Source of the DNA: Pomphorhynchus laevis
Taxonomy: Eukaryota > Acanthocephala > Palaeacanthocephala > Echinorhynchida > Pomphorhynchidae
DNA: 64,000 nucleotides
Assembly (NCBI GenBank): GCA_012934845.2
Contig: WNNJ02000110.1
Span: forward strand, 1-64,000
Direction of reading: 5' to 3'
Made by a program: the position numbers and the translations under genes. Below the pieces are notes generated by a model that worked only from the letters and a program-made list of their open reading frames with translations, ran no database searches and was not told the DNA's origin. Positions 10,001 through 19,480 of the stretch are shown in pieces. Position 1 is the stretch's first letter, and each line of letters begins with the position of its first letter.

Positions 10001-10320
10001 TTCTTGTTTTGGTGGTGAAAGTAAATCGTCGGTCACGATAATTCAGCGCATTGCTCGTAAATTGGCAATTAGAAAAAGACACACATATGCAGAGGAATTG
10101 ACACGTCTTCGGTCAACGATTGGCATACAACTGGCTCGCTCAATTTCTTTATGCGTTCGGGGTGCCCGTTCTGCTCGCAATCGCCCTGCGCGCTAAATGA
10201 AAAAACGTACAATATTCTTTTAAATTATTTGACGCATCACGTTTTTTTGTGTTTGTTTGTACATTTTGGAGTTCTTATAAAAAAAATTATTCTCTTAAAA
10301 AAAAATATTATTATTATTAT
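7026..10320 (+). mobile_element. LINE C: RLE-type non-LTR retrotransposon, apparently intact
   Basis: A single-ORF LINE with an N-terminal CXC motif, a central RT and a C-terminal restriction-like endonuclease. It lies between a (TAA)n/(TTA)n tract at 7003-7025 and a (TTA)n tail at 10305-10320. No internal stop is seen. It belongs to the RLE group of LINEs (R2, R4/Dong, NeSL and relatives); the exact clade needs a phylogeny. Confidence 0.85.
7185..10196 (+). CDS. LINE C polyprotein: CXC, reverse transcriptase, restriction-like endonuclease
   Basis: About 1,003 residues from the ATG at 7185 (MPKGKP), a start conserved in elements D and E; the frame is open further upstream but without an ATG. 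The Cys motif CCSCNGPNAKCKGCQCAKKK lies at about residues 12-44. RT motifs in order: GGAGPSGLDALAW, SGIRPIGIGDVSRR, LLTIDADNAFNRINR (catalytic Asp), EGFTQGDVLSM, QFWYADDGNLVG and FGFNINKEKC. The C-terminal part has the CCHC knuckle CPCGERTSLAHSLTC, then RHDLIRDIL and a PD-(D/E)XK-like core (ARLDIACYGF ... FDTCVFNAF). It would nick target DNA and prime reverse transcription there. Confidence 0.88.
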   Translation: MPKGKPATELKCCSCNGPNAKCKGCQCAKKKIFCLNCSAVNCTNHHVDSSPTDITNVSMSTMKQTNSNLSMSYYRGCHVAHPLIIDCTYDTSGDSENLSVIDIFTRVVHWQPNLFRLPKCIESKKFISELARIYRDSLTNSEDFHKYIIFSHLILQRNVRNTIKSLKATLSRRLDLWFKNEFGKLYAEALALQSMKTLKVKSPKTNDWRKSFISLVESSRLSTAIHLLDPESKVGVPLLPDDLVGSRSVRELLLDKHPAQAPLNPDAINWKVQITAPSFHSVIFDSINSELIIHMAKRVKGGAGPSGLDALAWMNMLTKFGNESIQLAEALSIFARSLATEHLPNDVTKVLTTNRLIALTKESGIRPIGIGDVSRRIMSKAILSLLSDDIQQVCGRLQMCAGQRAGVECVTHAVRDCLFRNPDAVLLTIDADNAFNRINRSAALINISRICPSMSTVLHNLYDSPSQLSIGNEFITSYEGFTQGDVLSMSAYAVATIPLLKVIEDKFPRINQFWYADDGNLVGETNQIYNSFKFLCEHGPAFGFNINKEKCVLLTTPDKATDMYKLFKDTGIKIAVDGTIVLGAPIGDDNYIHKTISSKISKYCLLVDRLADVGVIDLQVSYASMTRALQHKYIHMQRTTNCLNGWFDELNDTIRRRFDELFNLNSTNDNSMWPLFSLPLRHGGLGIVDPRVTAQVEFENSEKLCLPYLGGLYGVELKAEQDKYISQIRTSKNEMHKSLLMDKLSDLDKTTICILEHLQVKGASSWLSTYPTNDRCTRLNNMEFRDAIGARYNRLSCDVPLHCPCGERTSLAHSLTCPTGGHPSIRHDLIRDILSNTMTEICDNVQTEPALKSVHHSIVFERTSTSRDHEARLDIACYGFYGGRSERTLFDTCVFNAFAPSNLSKSTTSAFEFHEKRKIAKYQERVILIERANFAPLVFSCFGGESKSSVTIIQRIARKLAIRKRHTYAEELTRLRSTIGIQLARSISLCVRGARSARNRPAR

Positions 10321-10620
10321 TCAAGAATTTCTTGTCATTCAAGAAATTCTGACTGTTACTGTCGTTTCTGTGGACTTTCATGTTGTGACCTTCTCCATCT
10401 GTTTTCATGTTCAGTTCTTTCTACATGGAGTTTGCGCAAAGTAGATTCGATATCGTCATTTCGTAACGTTCCCACAACTTCTGCACACTTTTCGTCCTCG
10501 TGATGGATGACGACTAGCTCGATAAGTACAATAATAAGCTGACATTTTTGTATATAAATTGACTGTATTTTCTACCTCCATCGCTTACAAGCGGAAGTGA
10601 GGAAAATAAAATTTCTCAGA
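10321..10620 (+). mobile_element. LINE A-prime: 5'-truncated copy of LINE A
   Basis: From about 10332 the sequence matches the last 280 bases of LINE A (from 4322), including the C-terminal knuckle, the ORF2 stop, the 3' UTR and the (TTA)n tail. I see no differences. It sits between the (TTA)n tail of C and the 5' end of D, a typical 5'-truncated target-primed insertion. Confidence 0.9.
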
Positions 10621-10665
10621 TTATTATTATTATTATATCGCCGACATATAACGAAGCAAACAATC

Positions 10666-13221
10666 ATGCCCAAAGGAAAACCATCAGGTCAGAGATTGTG
10701 CTGCGGATGCAATGGTCCGTCTGCGAAATGTAAAGCTTGCAGATGCGCGAAGGCAGGAGTTCCTTGTGTGAATTGTCGTGCTCCCGACTGTAACAATCGT
10801 ACAAATATTGTACTTCAGATGGTACCTTCGACTTCCGCCGATGAACCAATAAATAGAGTTGATGAAACGATTCCCTTCGGTAATGGAATGACTCAGAATA
10901 CACTTTGTACAAATAGTGTATTTCCTACCGGCGGTACTAACATTTCCGAACAAAACGGTAACAACATTGTGAGCACCTTGACTGGTTGCGCAACTCTGTC
11001 CGAGGCGATGTCGCCAGCCGATTTATTTGAGCAGACGTGTCAATGGCGACCTAATCTCATGACACTACCTGCTTGTTCGGCAAGCCATAAATTCATACAG
11101 ATTTTAACATCCTTCTTCGCCGACATTGCACAGTCACAGCCACAGTCAATTGATTCCCTAAAGATGGCGTCCGTATTCTCACACCTAATTCTTCAGAGAA
11201 TCCACACGAGGAAAATCGCCTCGATTCGGAAAACCATAGAACGACGCTTACTCTTGTGGAGTGAGAAGCGTTTTATTGAGCTATGTGAAGAAGCAGAATA
11301 CTTGCAGCAAAACATGAGAAGAACAAAACCGATTACTAAACAAGATTGGAAAAAACGATACATTCGAATGATAACGAATGGTAAGCTTAGTGCAGCGGGA
11401 TCTGTTCTGACAGGGGATTATGAGGAAGGCGTACTATCTTATGACACCAAAATCAACGGCAGTTCCGTGAAGGATATTCTACAGAGCCTTCACCCCAAAG
11501 CCTCAACAGCTCGTCCCGAAGCATTGTTACAATTCCCCTTGCACGATTCCTTGCGGCATCATCCAGTTCGATTTTTCGAACTCGACGAGGAGAGAATTAT
11601 CAAGGCAAGTCTTGAGACCAACGGCAGTGCTGGTCCATCAGGGATGGACTCGAACTTATGGCGCAGCATGCTTACTAAGTTTGGCAGTCATTCACAGTCA
11701 TTGGCAAAGGCTCTTGCCGACCTTGGAACTCATATCGCAGCGGAAAGCGTGATTCCCGGCTCACTTGATGCTTTTACAGCTTGCAGGCTTGTAGCAATCA
11801 AGAAGAAGAATGGAGGGGTTCGTCCGATTGGAATATGCGAGGTTCCAAGGCGAATCATTTGTAAGGCTCTCCTAAAGATCATTACCTTTGATTTACAGGA
11901 ATCCGCCGGTTGTATACAGTTAGCCGCCTCACAGAAAGCGGGGATTGAGTATGCCATTCGATCTGTACGGGATGCTTTCCAAGCGAAGGAAGACCATTGC
12001 ATCCTGGCAGTTGATGCCTCTAATGCATTTAATGCCATTAACAGAAAAGCTGCACTACACAACATTCAATATGTATGCCCTTCGTTGTATACAGCACTGA
12101 ACAACATATACATGCGACCAGCCAAACTCTGTCTTGGTGGAGATAGTATACTGTCAGAAGAGGGATTTACACAAGGTGATCCGTTCGCTATGGCGGCTTT
12201 CTCGATGGCTACCCTTCCATTGGTGAATGAAATCGCTAGAGCGGTTCCTAGTGTGCTGCAACGATGGTTTGCAGACGATTCGAATTTCGTAGGGACTATG
12301 GTCGACTTGCAGAAAGTATGGGAAATACTAATTAGAAAAGGACCAATATATGGTTATCATGTCAATGCGACAAAAACGCAACTACTAGGTCATCCGAGTG
12401 CTGACTTTTCTACTCCAAAAATAGCGGTTAATCACTCGATTTCAGGCATTTCAATTTTGGGCGCACCGGTTGGTACGGAAAAGTTTATCGACGACTATAT
12501 ATCCGAAAAATGTTGTAAATGGGTTTCGTTATTGGAACGCCTCGTGTCGATTTCCTACGTTGACCCTCATGTAGCGTATGCCGGTTTCACAAAATCGGTT
12601 CAGTTCAAATGGTCCCATCTGCTAAGAACTGTCCAGTGTTCACCATCCCAATTTGATTCAGTAAGTTCGACCATTTTCGAAAGGTTAATACCTGAATTAA
12701 CACAAATCAAGGTTGACTCGAACTGGAAATCAGTTTTATCAATTCCGATAAAGTTGGGTGGTATTGGGATCACGGACCCGACACATGCATGTGCCGTTGA
12801 GTATGAATACTCGGAAAAAATTTGCAAAACATTCGATTACGGGCTAAATGTCATCGATCTGTGTCATTTGCAGAAATCTACAATTCACAATATTTCTAAA
12901 ATGAGGACACAGGCTTTCCAAAACAAATTACTTTCCACTATCCAGTGCATGGACTCGGCATCTTCCAACATTATCGCACATGCTGCAATGGTTGGTGCGT
13001 CAACTTGGTTAAGTGCACTACCGCTCGTCAAGGATGGTTTTCATCTCAGTCGTAACGAGTTCAGTGATGCCTTATGTTCGCGTTATGGTTGGACCCCCCA
13101 AACGTATCTCAAGACAAATGCGCATGTGGAACAACACAGTCTGTCAGTCATGCTCTCTCCTGTAAAACGGGTGGTCTTCCGATTATACGCCATAATGCCG
13201 TACGCGACATCCTTGCCTTAG
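10666..13221 (+). CDS. LINE D ORF, part 1: CXC and reverse transcriptase
   Basis: The ATG at 10666 gives MPKGKPSG followed by CCGCNGPSAKCKACRCAKAG, the shared CXC start. RT motifs: GSAGPSGMDSNLW, VRPIGICEVPRR, ILAVDASNAFNAINR (catalytic Asp), EGFTQGDPFAMAAF and QRWFADDSNFVG (FADD in place of YADD), then YGYHVNATKTQ. True homology to C and E stops near 13090; the remaining codons to 13221 are out of frame with the endonuclease. Confidence 0.85.
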   Translation: MPKGKPSGQRLCCGCNGPSAKCKACRCAKAGVPCVNCRAPDCNNRTNIVLQMVPSTSADEPINRVDETIPFGNGMTQNTLCTNSVFPTGGTNISEQNGNNIVSTLTGCATLSEAMSPADLFEQTCQWRPNLMTLPACSASHKFIQILTSFFADIAQSQPQSIDSLKMASVFSHLILQRIHTRKIASIRKTIERRLLLWSEKRFIELCEEAEYLQQNMRRTKPITKQDWKKRYIRMITNGKLSAAGSVLTGDYEEGVLSYDTKINGSSVKDILQSLHPKASTARPEALLQFPLHDSLRHHPVRFFELDEERIIKASLETNGSAGPSGMDSNLWRSMLTKFGSHSQSLAKALADLGTHIAAESVIPGSLDAFTACRLVAIKKKNGGVRPIGICEVPRRIICKALLKIITFDLQESAGCIQLAASQKAGIEYAIRSVRDAFQAKEDHCILAVDASNAFNAINRKAALHNIQYVCPSLYTALNNIYMRPAKLCLGGDSILSEEGFTQGDPFAMAAFSMATLPLVNEIARAVPSVLQRWFADDSNFVGTMVDLQKVWEILIRKGPIYGYHVNATKTQLLGHPSADFSTPKIAVNHSISGISILGAPVGTEKFIDDYISEKCCKWVSLLERLVSISYVDPHVAYAGFTKSVQFKWSHLLRTVQCSPSQFDSVSSTIFERLIPELTQIKVDSNWKSVLSIPIKLGGIGITDPTHACAVEYEYSEKICKTFDYGLNVIDLCHLQKSTIHNISKMRTQAFQNKLLSTIQCMDSASSNIIAHAAMVGASTWLSALPLVKDGFHLSRNEFSDALCSRYGWTPQTYLKTNAHVEQHSLSVMLSPVKRVVFRLYAIMPYATSLP

Positions 13222-13742
13222 AACTTTCGGAGGTATGCCATGGAGTTGCTACTGAGCCCGTACTTGCGGAGGTTCCGGAGACATTGATCTTCGAGAAGGA
13301 AACAACGTCAAGAGAAAGCGGTGCACGACTCGATGTGGTATGCTGTGGGATGCGGGGCGAAAGATTCGAGCGGACGTTTATAGACGTCAACGTTTTTTCA
13401 ACACTTGCCCAATCTAACGTCAACCGTAGCCCAGAATCCTCTTTCCTCTACAATGAATCCCGTAAGCAGTCAAAGTATGCCGAGAGAATATCAATCGTCG
13501 AACACGGATATTTTGTTCCTGCCATATTCTCGACTTCTGGCGGAATCGGAAAATACGCCATGGGTATACTCAGAGATATCACCGCCAAGCGAACCCTGAG
13601 TAACAGATCCGCTTACCCAAGTGTACTAAGTCACCTAAAGAGGCGCATCGGATTTGCATTAGCTCGTGCAGTGTCTGCGAGCCTCCGGTGTCCTCGCTCG
13701 ACAAGACGGTACCCCTGTCGGCAGATGACGACAATAGCTTGA
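13074..13742 (+). CDS. LINE D ORF, part 2: restriction-like endonuclease
   Basis: This frame carries the rest of the protein: the CCHC knuckle CACGTTQSVSHALSC, IIRHNAVRDILALELSEVC, then a PD-(D/E)XK-like core (ARLDVVCCGM ... FIDVNVFSTL). A shift of one base in the C-run near 13094-13099 would separate it from part 1. That could be a genuine mutation or a homopolymer sequencing error. The overlap with part 1 (13074-13221) is an artefact of the shift. Confidence 0.8.
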   Translation: MFALWLDPPNVSQDKCACGTTQSVSHALSCKTGGLPIIRHNAVRDILALELSEVCHGVATEPVLAEVPETLIFEKETTSRESGARLDVVCCGMRGERFERTFIDVNVFSTLAQSNVNRSPESSFLYNESRKQSKYAERISIVEHGYFVPAIFSTSGGIGKYAMGILRDITAKRTLSNRSAYPSVLSHLKRRIGFALARAVSASLRCPRSTRRYPCRQMTTIA

Positions 13743-13850
13743 GAAAACTTGTTGTTTAAACATTTATAAACATTACGGCCCATTTGAGAGTAACAATCAT
13801 CATAGTAAATTTCTCAATAAATCAGTTTTCACAAAAAAAATATTATTATA

Positions 13851-16800
13851 TACAATCTAAAGTAAATACAACAATCCTAAATACATACAATCGAAGAAAT
13901 TGCTAAATTAATCGGCCTTGAAGAGCGTGTTGTACGTGGCTATACTTAACGATATCGCCAGATCAGCCGATATAGTGAACACCGAAACTCCTTTATCAAT
14001 CTTAAACACACAACTTATTATACTAATACATTCTTCGGTTCGTCTCGCTCAAAAACACATGCCGAAAGGAAAACCGTCTGATCGACGGTTGTGCTGTGGA
14101 TGCAATGGTCCGTCTGCAAAGTGCAAAGGTTGCAGATGTGCGAAGACAGGAATTCCTTGCACGAATTGCCGTGCACCCGAATGTAGCAATTGCGTACATA
14201 TAGGACCACAGACGATGCCTTTGACTTCTGATGCGGAGCCAATCACATTTGGAGAGAACACTCGTGATATACAGAAGGATGTAGATTATATACCAGTGCA
14301 CGTTGAAGTAGCCCAATTGCTGCAAAAGGATACACCACGCTGCTCTCAGTATATCCCTGTCAGTCAAGAAAATGAAATTAATCATTTCGATAATCGAAGC
14401 CAAACACAGAATTTTTTTGATGAATGCATCAAATGGCGACCTAACTTATTTCGCTTACCCCGATGCAATGCGACTCATCAGTTTATCGCAACGCTAGCAG
14501 ATCTGTTCAAATCCGCTGCGACGTCAGACGACTCAGAAAACAATTCACTTCAACTCGCTACAGTATTTTGTCAATTAATAAGACAAGATATCGGCAGTAA
14601 AAAGATCAGTATGATTCGCAAGATACTAGAACGCAGGTTGCGCATGTGGCATCACAACGAGCATCATAACTTGTTTCGTGAAGCAGCGATTATTCAGAGC
14701 AGGATGGAGGTTAAAAGTAGAAACTATACAAATAATCATGCTGAGAAGAGGTGGTATAAGGATTTTATAAAACTGATGACACATGGGAAAACAACAAGCG
14801 CGGTACGCATGTTATCATTGGATGGAATCAGAAATGGGGTGCATCAAATGGATGACAAGCTAGAAAATCATATGACGGTACGAGACAAGCTAACTATTCT
14901 ACACCCAGAGGCTGGAGAACTTAATCGGTCGTTAGTTCTGAGCATGCCATTGGAAGGGGTATGTGATCATTATTCAGAGGTATTCCAATGTATCGATTTG
15001 CAAATGATTCAATCTATAAGCAAAACTGTTCAAGGAAGCTGTGGACCTTCAGGTATGGATGCCAAAGATTGGTGTATGATGTTCAATGAATTCGGCCGTG
15101 ATTCTCTACAATTGGCAGATGCTCTGGCAAAGTTTGCAAGTCGTTTGGCCTCAAAAGAAATAAGTTCGCATAACGCTGTTGCATTGACGGCAAGTCGTCT
15201 GGTCCCGTTGAACAAACAGCCGGGAATCCGGCCAATCGGAGTGGGAGAAGTATGCCGACGAATAATAGCCAAGGCAATTCTTTCAACGGTGACAAGTGAT
15301 ATCGCCGAAGTAGCTGGTAGCGTACAACTGTGTGCTACACAACGATGCGGAGCAGAATCAGTTATTCACTCTATTAGGAATTCATTTGAATTGTCGAACG
15401 ATGTCTATGTGTTGCAGATAGATGCTAGCAATGCGTTCAATGCGATAAATCGCAAATTGGCATTAACGAACATTAAGAATGTATGTCCGGCCATATATCG
15501 TGTGCTGAAGAACTGCTACCAGAAAGACCCTATATTAACTGTGCAAGACGAGATTTTAATCTCAAAAGAGGGATTCACGCAAGGTGATCCATTGGCGATG
15601 GCGGCATTCGCAATGGCAACACTCCCTCTTATTAATGACCTGAGAAAGAGGGTACCTTCTGTTATGCACCGATGGTACGCAGATGATGCATGTTGCGTAG
15701 GACGACCGGAAGATCTAATTAAAGTATGGCAGGATATAGTTACAATCGGTCCGCTATATGGATTTCATGTGAATGTAGCAAAAAGTAAATTACTAGTGCA
15801 TAAAAGTCATATGCCCCATGTTAAAAAGATTTTTCAAAATGCAGGGATTTGCACGAGTGACGAAGGCATCGTTCACTTGGGATCTCCGATAGGAACACAC
15901 ACATTCACAAAATCTCATTTAATCGATAGGGTAGCCAAATGGACAAAAATGGTTAAACAGTTATCTGAAATTGCGGAGATTGATGCTCAAATTGCATATA
16001 GCGCCTTTTGCTACGCTATACAACACAAGTGGAGTTACGTGATTCGGACGTGCAAGGTAGAGGTGGAGTGGTTTGAGCAGTTACGGAGTTCTATCTACAA
16101 TGATTTGTTACCAAAATTTACTGGTCAAGGGGACATAACGGAAACTATGCGAATGGTCTATTCGCTACCGTCAAGATGTGGCGGTCTGGGAATTCGAAAT
16201 GACTGGGATAATGCCGATAACATATATAGCCGATCGATAAGAATATGTGAACCCATCTTGCGTGGTATTAAAGGGCAAGAACTAACAACTTTACAAAGAC
16301 AAATAAGTGAACAAATTTATAATGAAGCTAAACTAGATACTAAACGCAAAGTTGTACATACGGTAGAATTATTAGATGAAAGGATGAAATGTCTAATAGC
16401 ATATGCATCAGAAAAGGGAGCTTCTTCGTGGCTAACGACAAGACCAAACAATATATATCAATCAGTACTTGACACACAACAATTTATAGACGCCATATGT
16501 GTAAGATATAATTTGCCGTTAAAAGATTGTAAAGCGCGCTGTGCGTGTGGTTCTCTGCTTGATCCATCACATGCTCTCTCATGTCGGACGGGAGGAACAA
16601 CTATAATTAGACATGATATAATACGGAATGTCATTGCCAACGAAATAGGGGACATTTGTAAAGATGTGGAGCTTGAACCGGTTTTGAGGCCCGTACCGAA
16701 CAATTACCATTTTGAAGTAGAAACCACAACGAGAGATGTGAACGCAAGGTCAGACATATTATGCCGTGGAATTTACGGTAGAGGATTGGTGCGGTTTTAT

Positions 16801-17354
16801 TTGGACGTATGTATATTTAACACACTTGCACCTTCCTACATCGAGAAGTCACCGACCATGAGTCATACATACCACGCGAACAGGAAAATTGCAAAATATG
16901 CCCAGCGCATTGTAGAGATTGAACGCTCGATAATTGGTCTCGAAGCGCATAAGTTACTTAAATGGATCGCACATCAAAAGGCAATAAGGCACAAAACCAG
17001 TTATTCGGCATGTATCTCGATAATTAGGTCTAGAGTGAGCATTGCACTGGCTCAAGCAGCTTCGATGTGTATACGCGCTACCCGAATACCTATACGTGAG
17101 CAACTACATAGTAGAAGAGCTCAGCACACAAATATACAATCGCAGGAATTCGGATATTTCGGGGACCAAGAATTCGATTGATATTTAATAAAACAATATA
17201 ATAACGGATCAATGTTTTGACTTTGTGAGCTATCGGCCCATTTGCGGGAACCTACAGTTGTGATTATTAGTATTTTGGAATAAAAAATAATAATAAAAAA
17301 AAATTATATAATTACAAATTTTGGACCTAAAAAAAATTATTATTATTATTATTA
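13851..17354 (+). mobile_element. LINE E: RLE-type non-LTR retrotransposon, apparently intact
   Basis: The third RLE LINE in a row on the plus strand. It begins just after the tail of D and ends in a 3' UTR with A-rich and (TTA)n tracts (17283-17354). The 3' UTRs of D and E share a short block with GGCCCATTTG near 13778 and 17234, suggesting a common 3' recognition element. The coding frame is uninterrupted. Confidence 0.85.
14059..17181 (+). CDS. LINE E polyprotein: CXC, reverse transcriptase, restriction-like endonuclease
   Basis: About 1,040 residues from the ATG at 14059 (MPKGKPSD). The CXC motif begins CCGCNGPSAKCKGCRCAKTG. RT motifs: GSCGPSGMDAKDW, PGIRPIGVGEVCRR, VLQIDASNAFNAINR (catalytic Asp), EGFTQGDPLAMAAFAMATLP, MHRWYADDACCVG and YGFHVNVAKSKLL. 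Endonuclease region: CACGSLLDPSHALSC, IIRHDIIRNVI, then ARSDILCRGIYG and FYLDVCIFNTLAPS. The frame extends upstream of 14059 without an ATG; the conserved MPKGKP fixes the start. Confidence 0.88.
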   Translation: MPKGKPSDRRLCCGCNGPSAKCKGCRCAKTGIPCTNCRAPECSNCVHIGPQTMPLTSDAEPITFGENTRDIQKDVDYIPVHVEVAQLLQKDTPRCSQYIPVSQENEINHFDNRSQTQNFFDECIKWRPNLFRLPRCNATHQFIATLADLFKSAATSDDSENNSLQLATVFCQLIRQDIGSKKISMIRKILERRLRMWHHNEHHNLFREAAIIQSRMEVKSRNYTNNHAEKRWYKDFIKLMTHGKTTSAVRMLSLDGIRNGVHQMDDKLENHMTVRDKLTILHPEAGELNRSLVLSMPLEGVCDHYSEVFQCIDLQMIQSISKTVQGSCGPSGMDAKDWCMMFNEFGRDSLQLADALAKFASRLASKEISSHNAVALTASRLVPLNKQPGIRPIGVGEVCRRIIAKAILSTVTSDIAEVAGSVQLCATQRCGAESVIHSIRNSFELSNDVYVLQIDASNAFNAINRKLALTNIKNVCPAIYRVLKNCYQKDPILTVQDEILISKEGFTQGDPLAMAAFAMATLPLINDLRKRVPSVMHRWYADDACCVGRPEDLIKVWQDIVTIGPLYGFHVNVAKSKLLVHKSHMPHVKKIFQNAGICTSDEGIVHLGSPIGTHTFTKSHLIDRVAKWTKMVKQLSEIAEIDAQIAYSAFCYAIQHKWSYVIRTCKVEVEWFEQLRSSIYNDLLPKFTGQGDITETMRMVYSLPSRCGGLGIRNDWDNADNIYSRSIRICEPILRGIKGQELTTLQRQISEQIYNEAKLDTKRKVVHTVELLDERMKCLIAYASEKGASSWLTTRPNNIYQSVLDTQQFIDAICVRYNLPLKDCKARCACGSLLDPSHALSCRTGGTTIIRHDIIRNVIANEIGDICKDVELEPVLRPVPNNYHFEVETTTRDVNARSDILCRGIYGRGLVRFYLDVCIFNTLAPSYIEKSPTMSHTYHANRKIAKYAQRIVEIERSIIGLEAHKLLKWIAHQKAIRHKTSYSACISIIRSRVSIALAQAASMCIRATRIPIREQLHSRRAQHTNIQSQEFGYFGDQEFD

Positions 17355-17495
17355 AATACAACAGCAGCAAAAGAGCGTAGAGCTCGTACAGGCTGGGTAC
17401 AGGGTTAAAAAAATATCAATGAAAATCCGATTGTTTTAAGTTAGTACATTCTTCAGATTTCTCTTGAAGGACAAAATACTGGAGGCCGAAACCAC

Positions 17496-18191
17496 TTAAC
17501 TTGGTAGCTTATTCCAGCTTTTCCACGTTCGGTTGACAATTGTGTTAAATCTTCTTCGTGGACGAATGTGGGTCTTTAACGTGAGGTGATGTCCCCTCAA
17601 TCTGTTTGAATTTCGAAGTTCGAACAGTTTGCGACAAACATGTTCCCTCTGCCCTTTTTGAACATTAAGCGCTGTCCACACAAACATTAAATCAGATGAC
17701 TTTAAAGATTTCTTCACTGTGGTCACACCAAGTGCGTGAAGTCGAAAAATGAATGAGAGCTTGCGTTGGCTGTGTACAAGATGTGTGGCCTTGCGTAATA
17801 TGGATTCGTACAGGTTCATCTCTGTCGTAGTTTGAGGGTGACAGGCAGGTGAAGCGTATCTCATTAAAGATAAGACATAAGCATTGTAAATTAACTTAAA
17901 ACTGGATGCGTCAAGCTGGTCAATGGTCCTTCTAATAAGTCCTAAAATTCGACGGCATTTAGCAACTGTGTGACTGGTATGTGGGATGGTCGATAAGCTT
18001 CTATTTACGATCACTCCAAGATCTTGAAATTGGAGAACTGTTTCAATTTCTCTTCCGTCAATGGTATATGATGAATTGATGTGTAGATGTCCGATGCGCA
18101 TATGTTTTGACTTATCGGGGTTTAATACCAGTCCCCGTTGATTACACCATACCTTAATATTATCAATGTCTCTCTGGATCTCGGCTATCAA
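17496..18191 (-). pseudogene. LINE F RT C-terminal region
   Basis: 231 codons of CR1-type thumb/C-terminal sequence: RGLVLNPDKSKHMRIG, FQDLGVIVNRSL, LIYNAYVLSLMRYASPAC, ILRKATHLVHSQRKL and the end RRFNTIVNRTWKSWNKLPS. No catalytic motif is present in this piece. Confidence 0.8.
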
Positions 18192-18388
18192 TTATTAGTC
18201 GCCAAATTTTCAAGTCGTCGGCATATAAACCACATGGACTCGAAATAGCTGTAGTAAGCTCGTTGATGTAAATAAAGCAATGGACTGAGTACCGATCCCT
18301 GAGGAACACCGCGTCCAGGATTTCTTGTTTTTGACATTTGTTTATTAGCCAATACAGTAATCTTCCGATTTCTAAGGAAGGAGTTAAT

Positions 18389-19480
18389 TCAATTAAGGAG
18401 GGTTCCTCTGATGCCGTACTGTTTCAGCGTAATAAGGAGGACATCATAGTATATCCGATCAAATGCTTTGCTGAGGTCGAAAAACAAAACATCAACACTA
18501 ACTCCAGCCTCGGCATATCTGGTCCAATCACTCCTCGCAAGTATGAGGTTTGTGACAGTAGATCTTCCTGGGCGGAAACCATGCTGGTTGTCGCAGAGTA
18601 CTTGGTTATCTTCTAGGTGCCCGATGATTCGTTTAAAAAGCAGTTTCTCTAGCACTTTACAAGCAACGCAGGTAAGGCTTATGGGCCGATAGTTGCTTGC
18701 TAGATTACGGTCGCCTTTTTTGTAGAGAGGTCGGATTATAGAACATTTCCAATCTGATGGTATACAGCCTGTTGACAAGGAGAAATCGAATATGGTGTGT
18801 AAAGGTTCATATATTACTGGTGCAAGTTCCCTAAGAAGAATTGGAGGAATATTGTCTGGTCCTGCCGCAATTGATCGTGGTAGCTTTAGAAGTTCGTTAA
18901 GAACCTCAAATTTATCAAATGGAGTAAATTCGTAACACGGATATTGAGCAGTGGAGAATCTGGGGCAATACTGACAGGTAGGACTCTCTAGCGTGAATTG
19001 ATCTAGGAAAATATTGGCAATTGCTTTGTCATCAGATGTGAGCTCACCGGTTTCCATAAATATAGAGTTAATCTCAGACGTAGTTGATTTTAATGAGCTG
19101 ATATGTTTGAACAATTTACTGGGATATCTTTTTGATGATCGACAAAGATTGGAAAGGAAACACCTGCGTTTCTGACGTTTGAGTGCCGTAACTTGATTTC
19201 GTAATTCCTTGTAATCGGTCCAAGAACAATTCTGTTCTTTGAATTTTTTGTAAATTTTGTCTCTTGTCTTAATCATTTGTTTAATCTGCGAGTCAAACCA
19301 AATGGGAGTTTTGTGGGATGTGCGCTGACGTTTTAAAGGGGAGAAGTAATTTAGAGCATTGATCAAAGTAGATTTGAAATTTTCCCAGCACTGATCTATG
19401 CCAATTTCATATGGATTAGGCCATTGAATGTTTCGAATAGCTTGCGTCATACTTGCGAAATTCGCTTTGAAAGGATTCAA
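18389..19480 (-). pseudogene. LINE F reverse transcriptase, N-terminal half
   Basis: Contains the connector (PIWFDSQIKQMIKTRDKIYK), RSIAAGPDNIPP, NYRPISLTCVACKVLEKLL, HGFRPGRST and VLFFDLSKAFDRIYYD (catalytic Asp). The GVPQGSVLSPLL and YADDLKIW motifs follow at about 18310 and 18225 in shifted frames. Confidence 0.8.

Larger units (their letters stand above)
10638..13850 (+). mobile_element. LINE D: RLE-type retrotransposon with one frame break
   Basis: Same layout as C and E (CXC, RT, RLE). It is bounded by (TTA)n at 10621-10636 and a short A-rich/(TTA)n tail at 13832-13850. The coding sequence is interrupted once, near a run of six C at about 13094-13099. Its sequence is clearly diverged from C and E, so it is a separate lineage, not a duplicate. 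Confidence 0.85.

Noticed and set aside
13918-14058. Upstream extension of the LINE E frame from a TTG (similarly 7056 in C and 10597 in D)
   Set aside because: There is no ATG, and the MPKGKP start is conserved in all three elements; for D the extension would run through the tail of A-prime.
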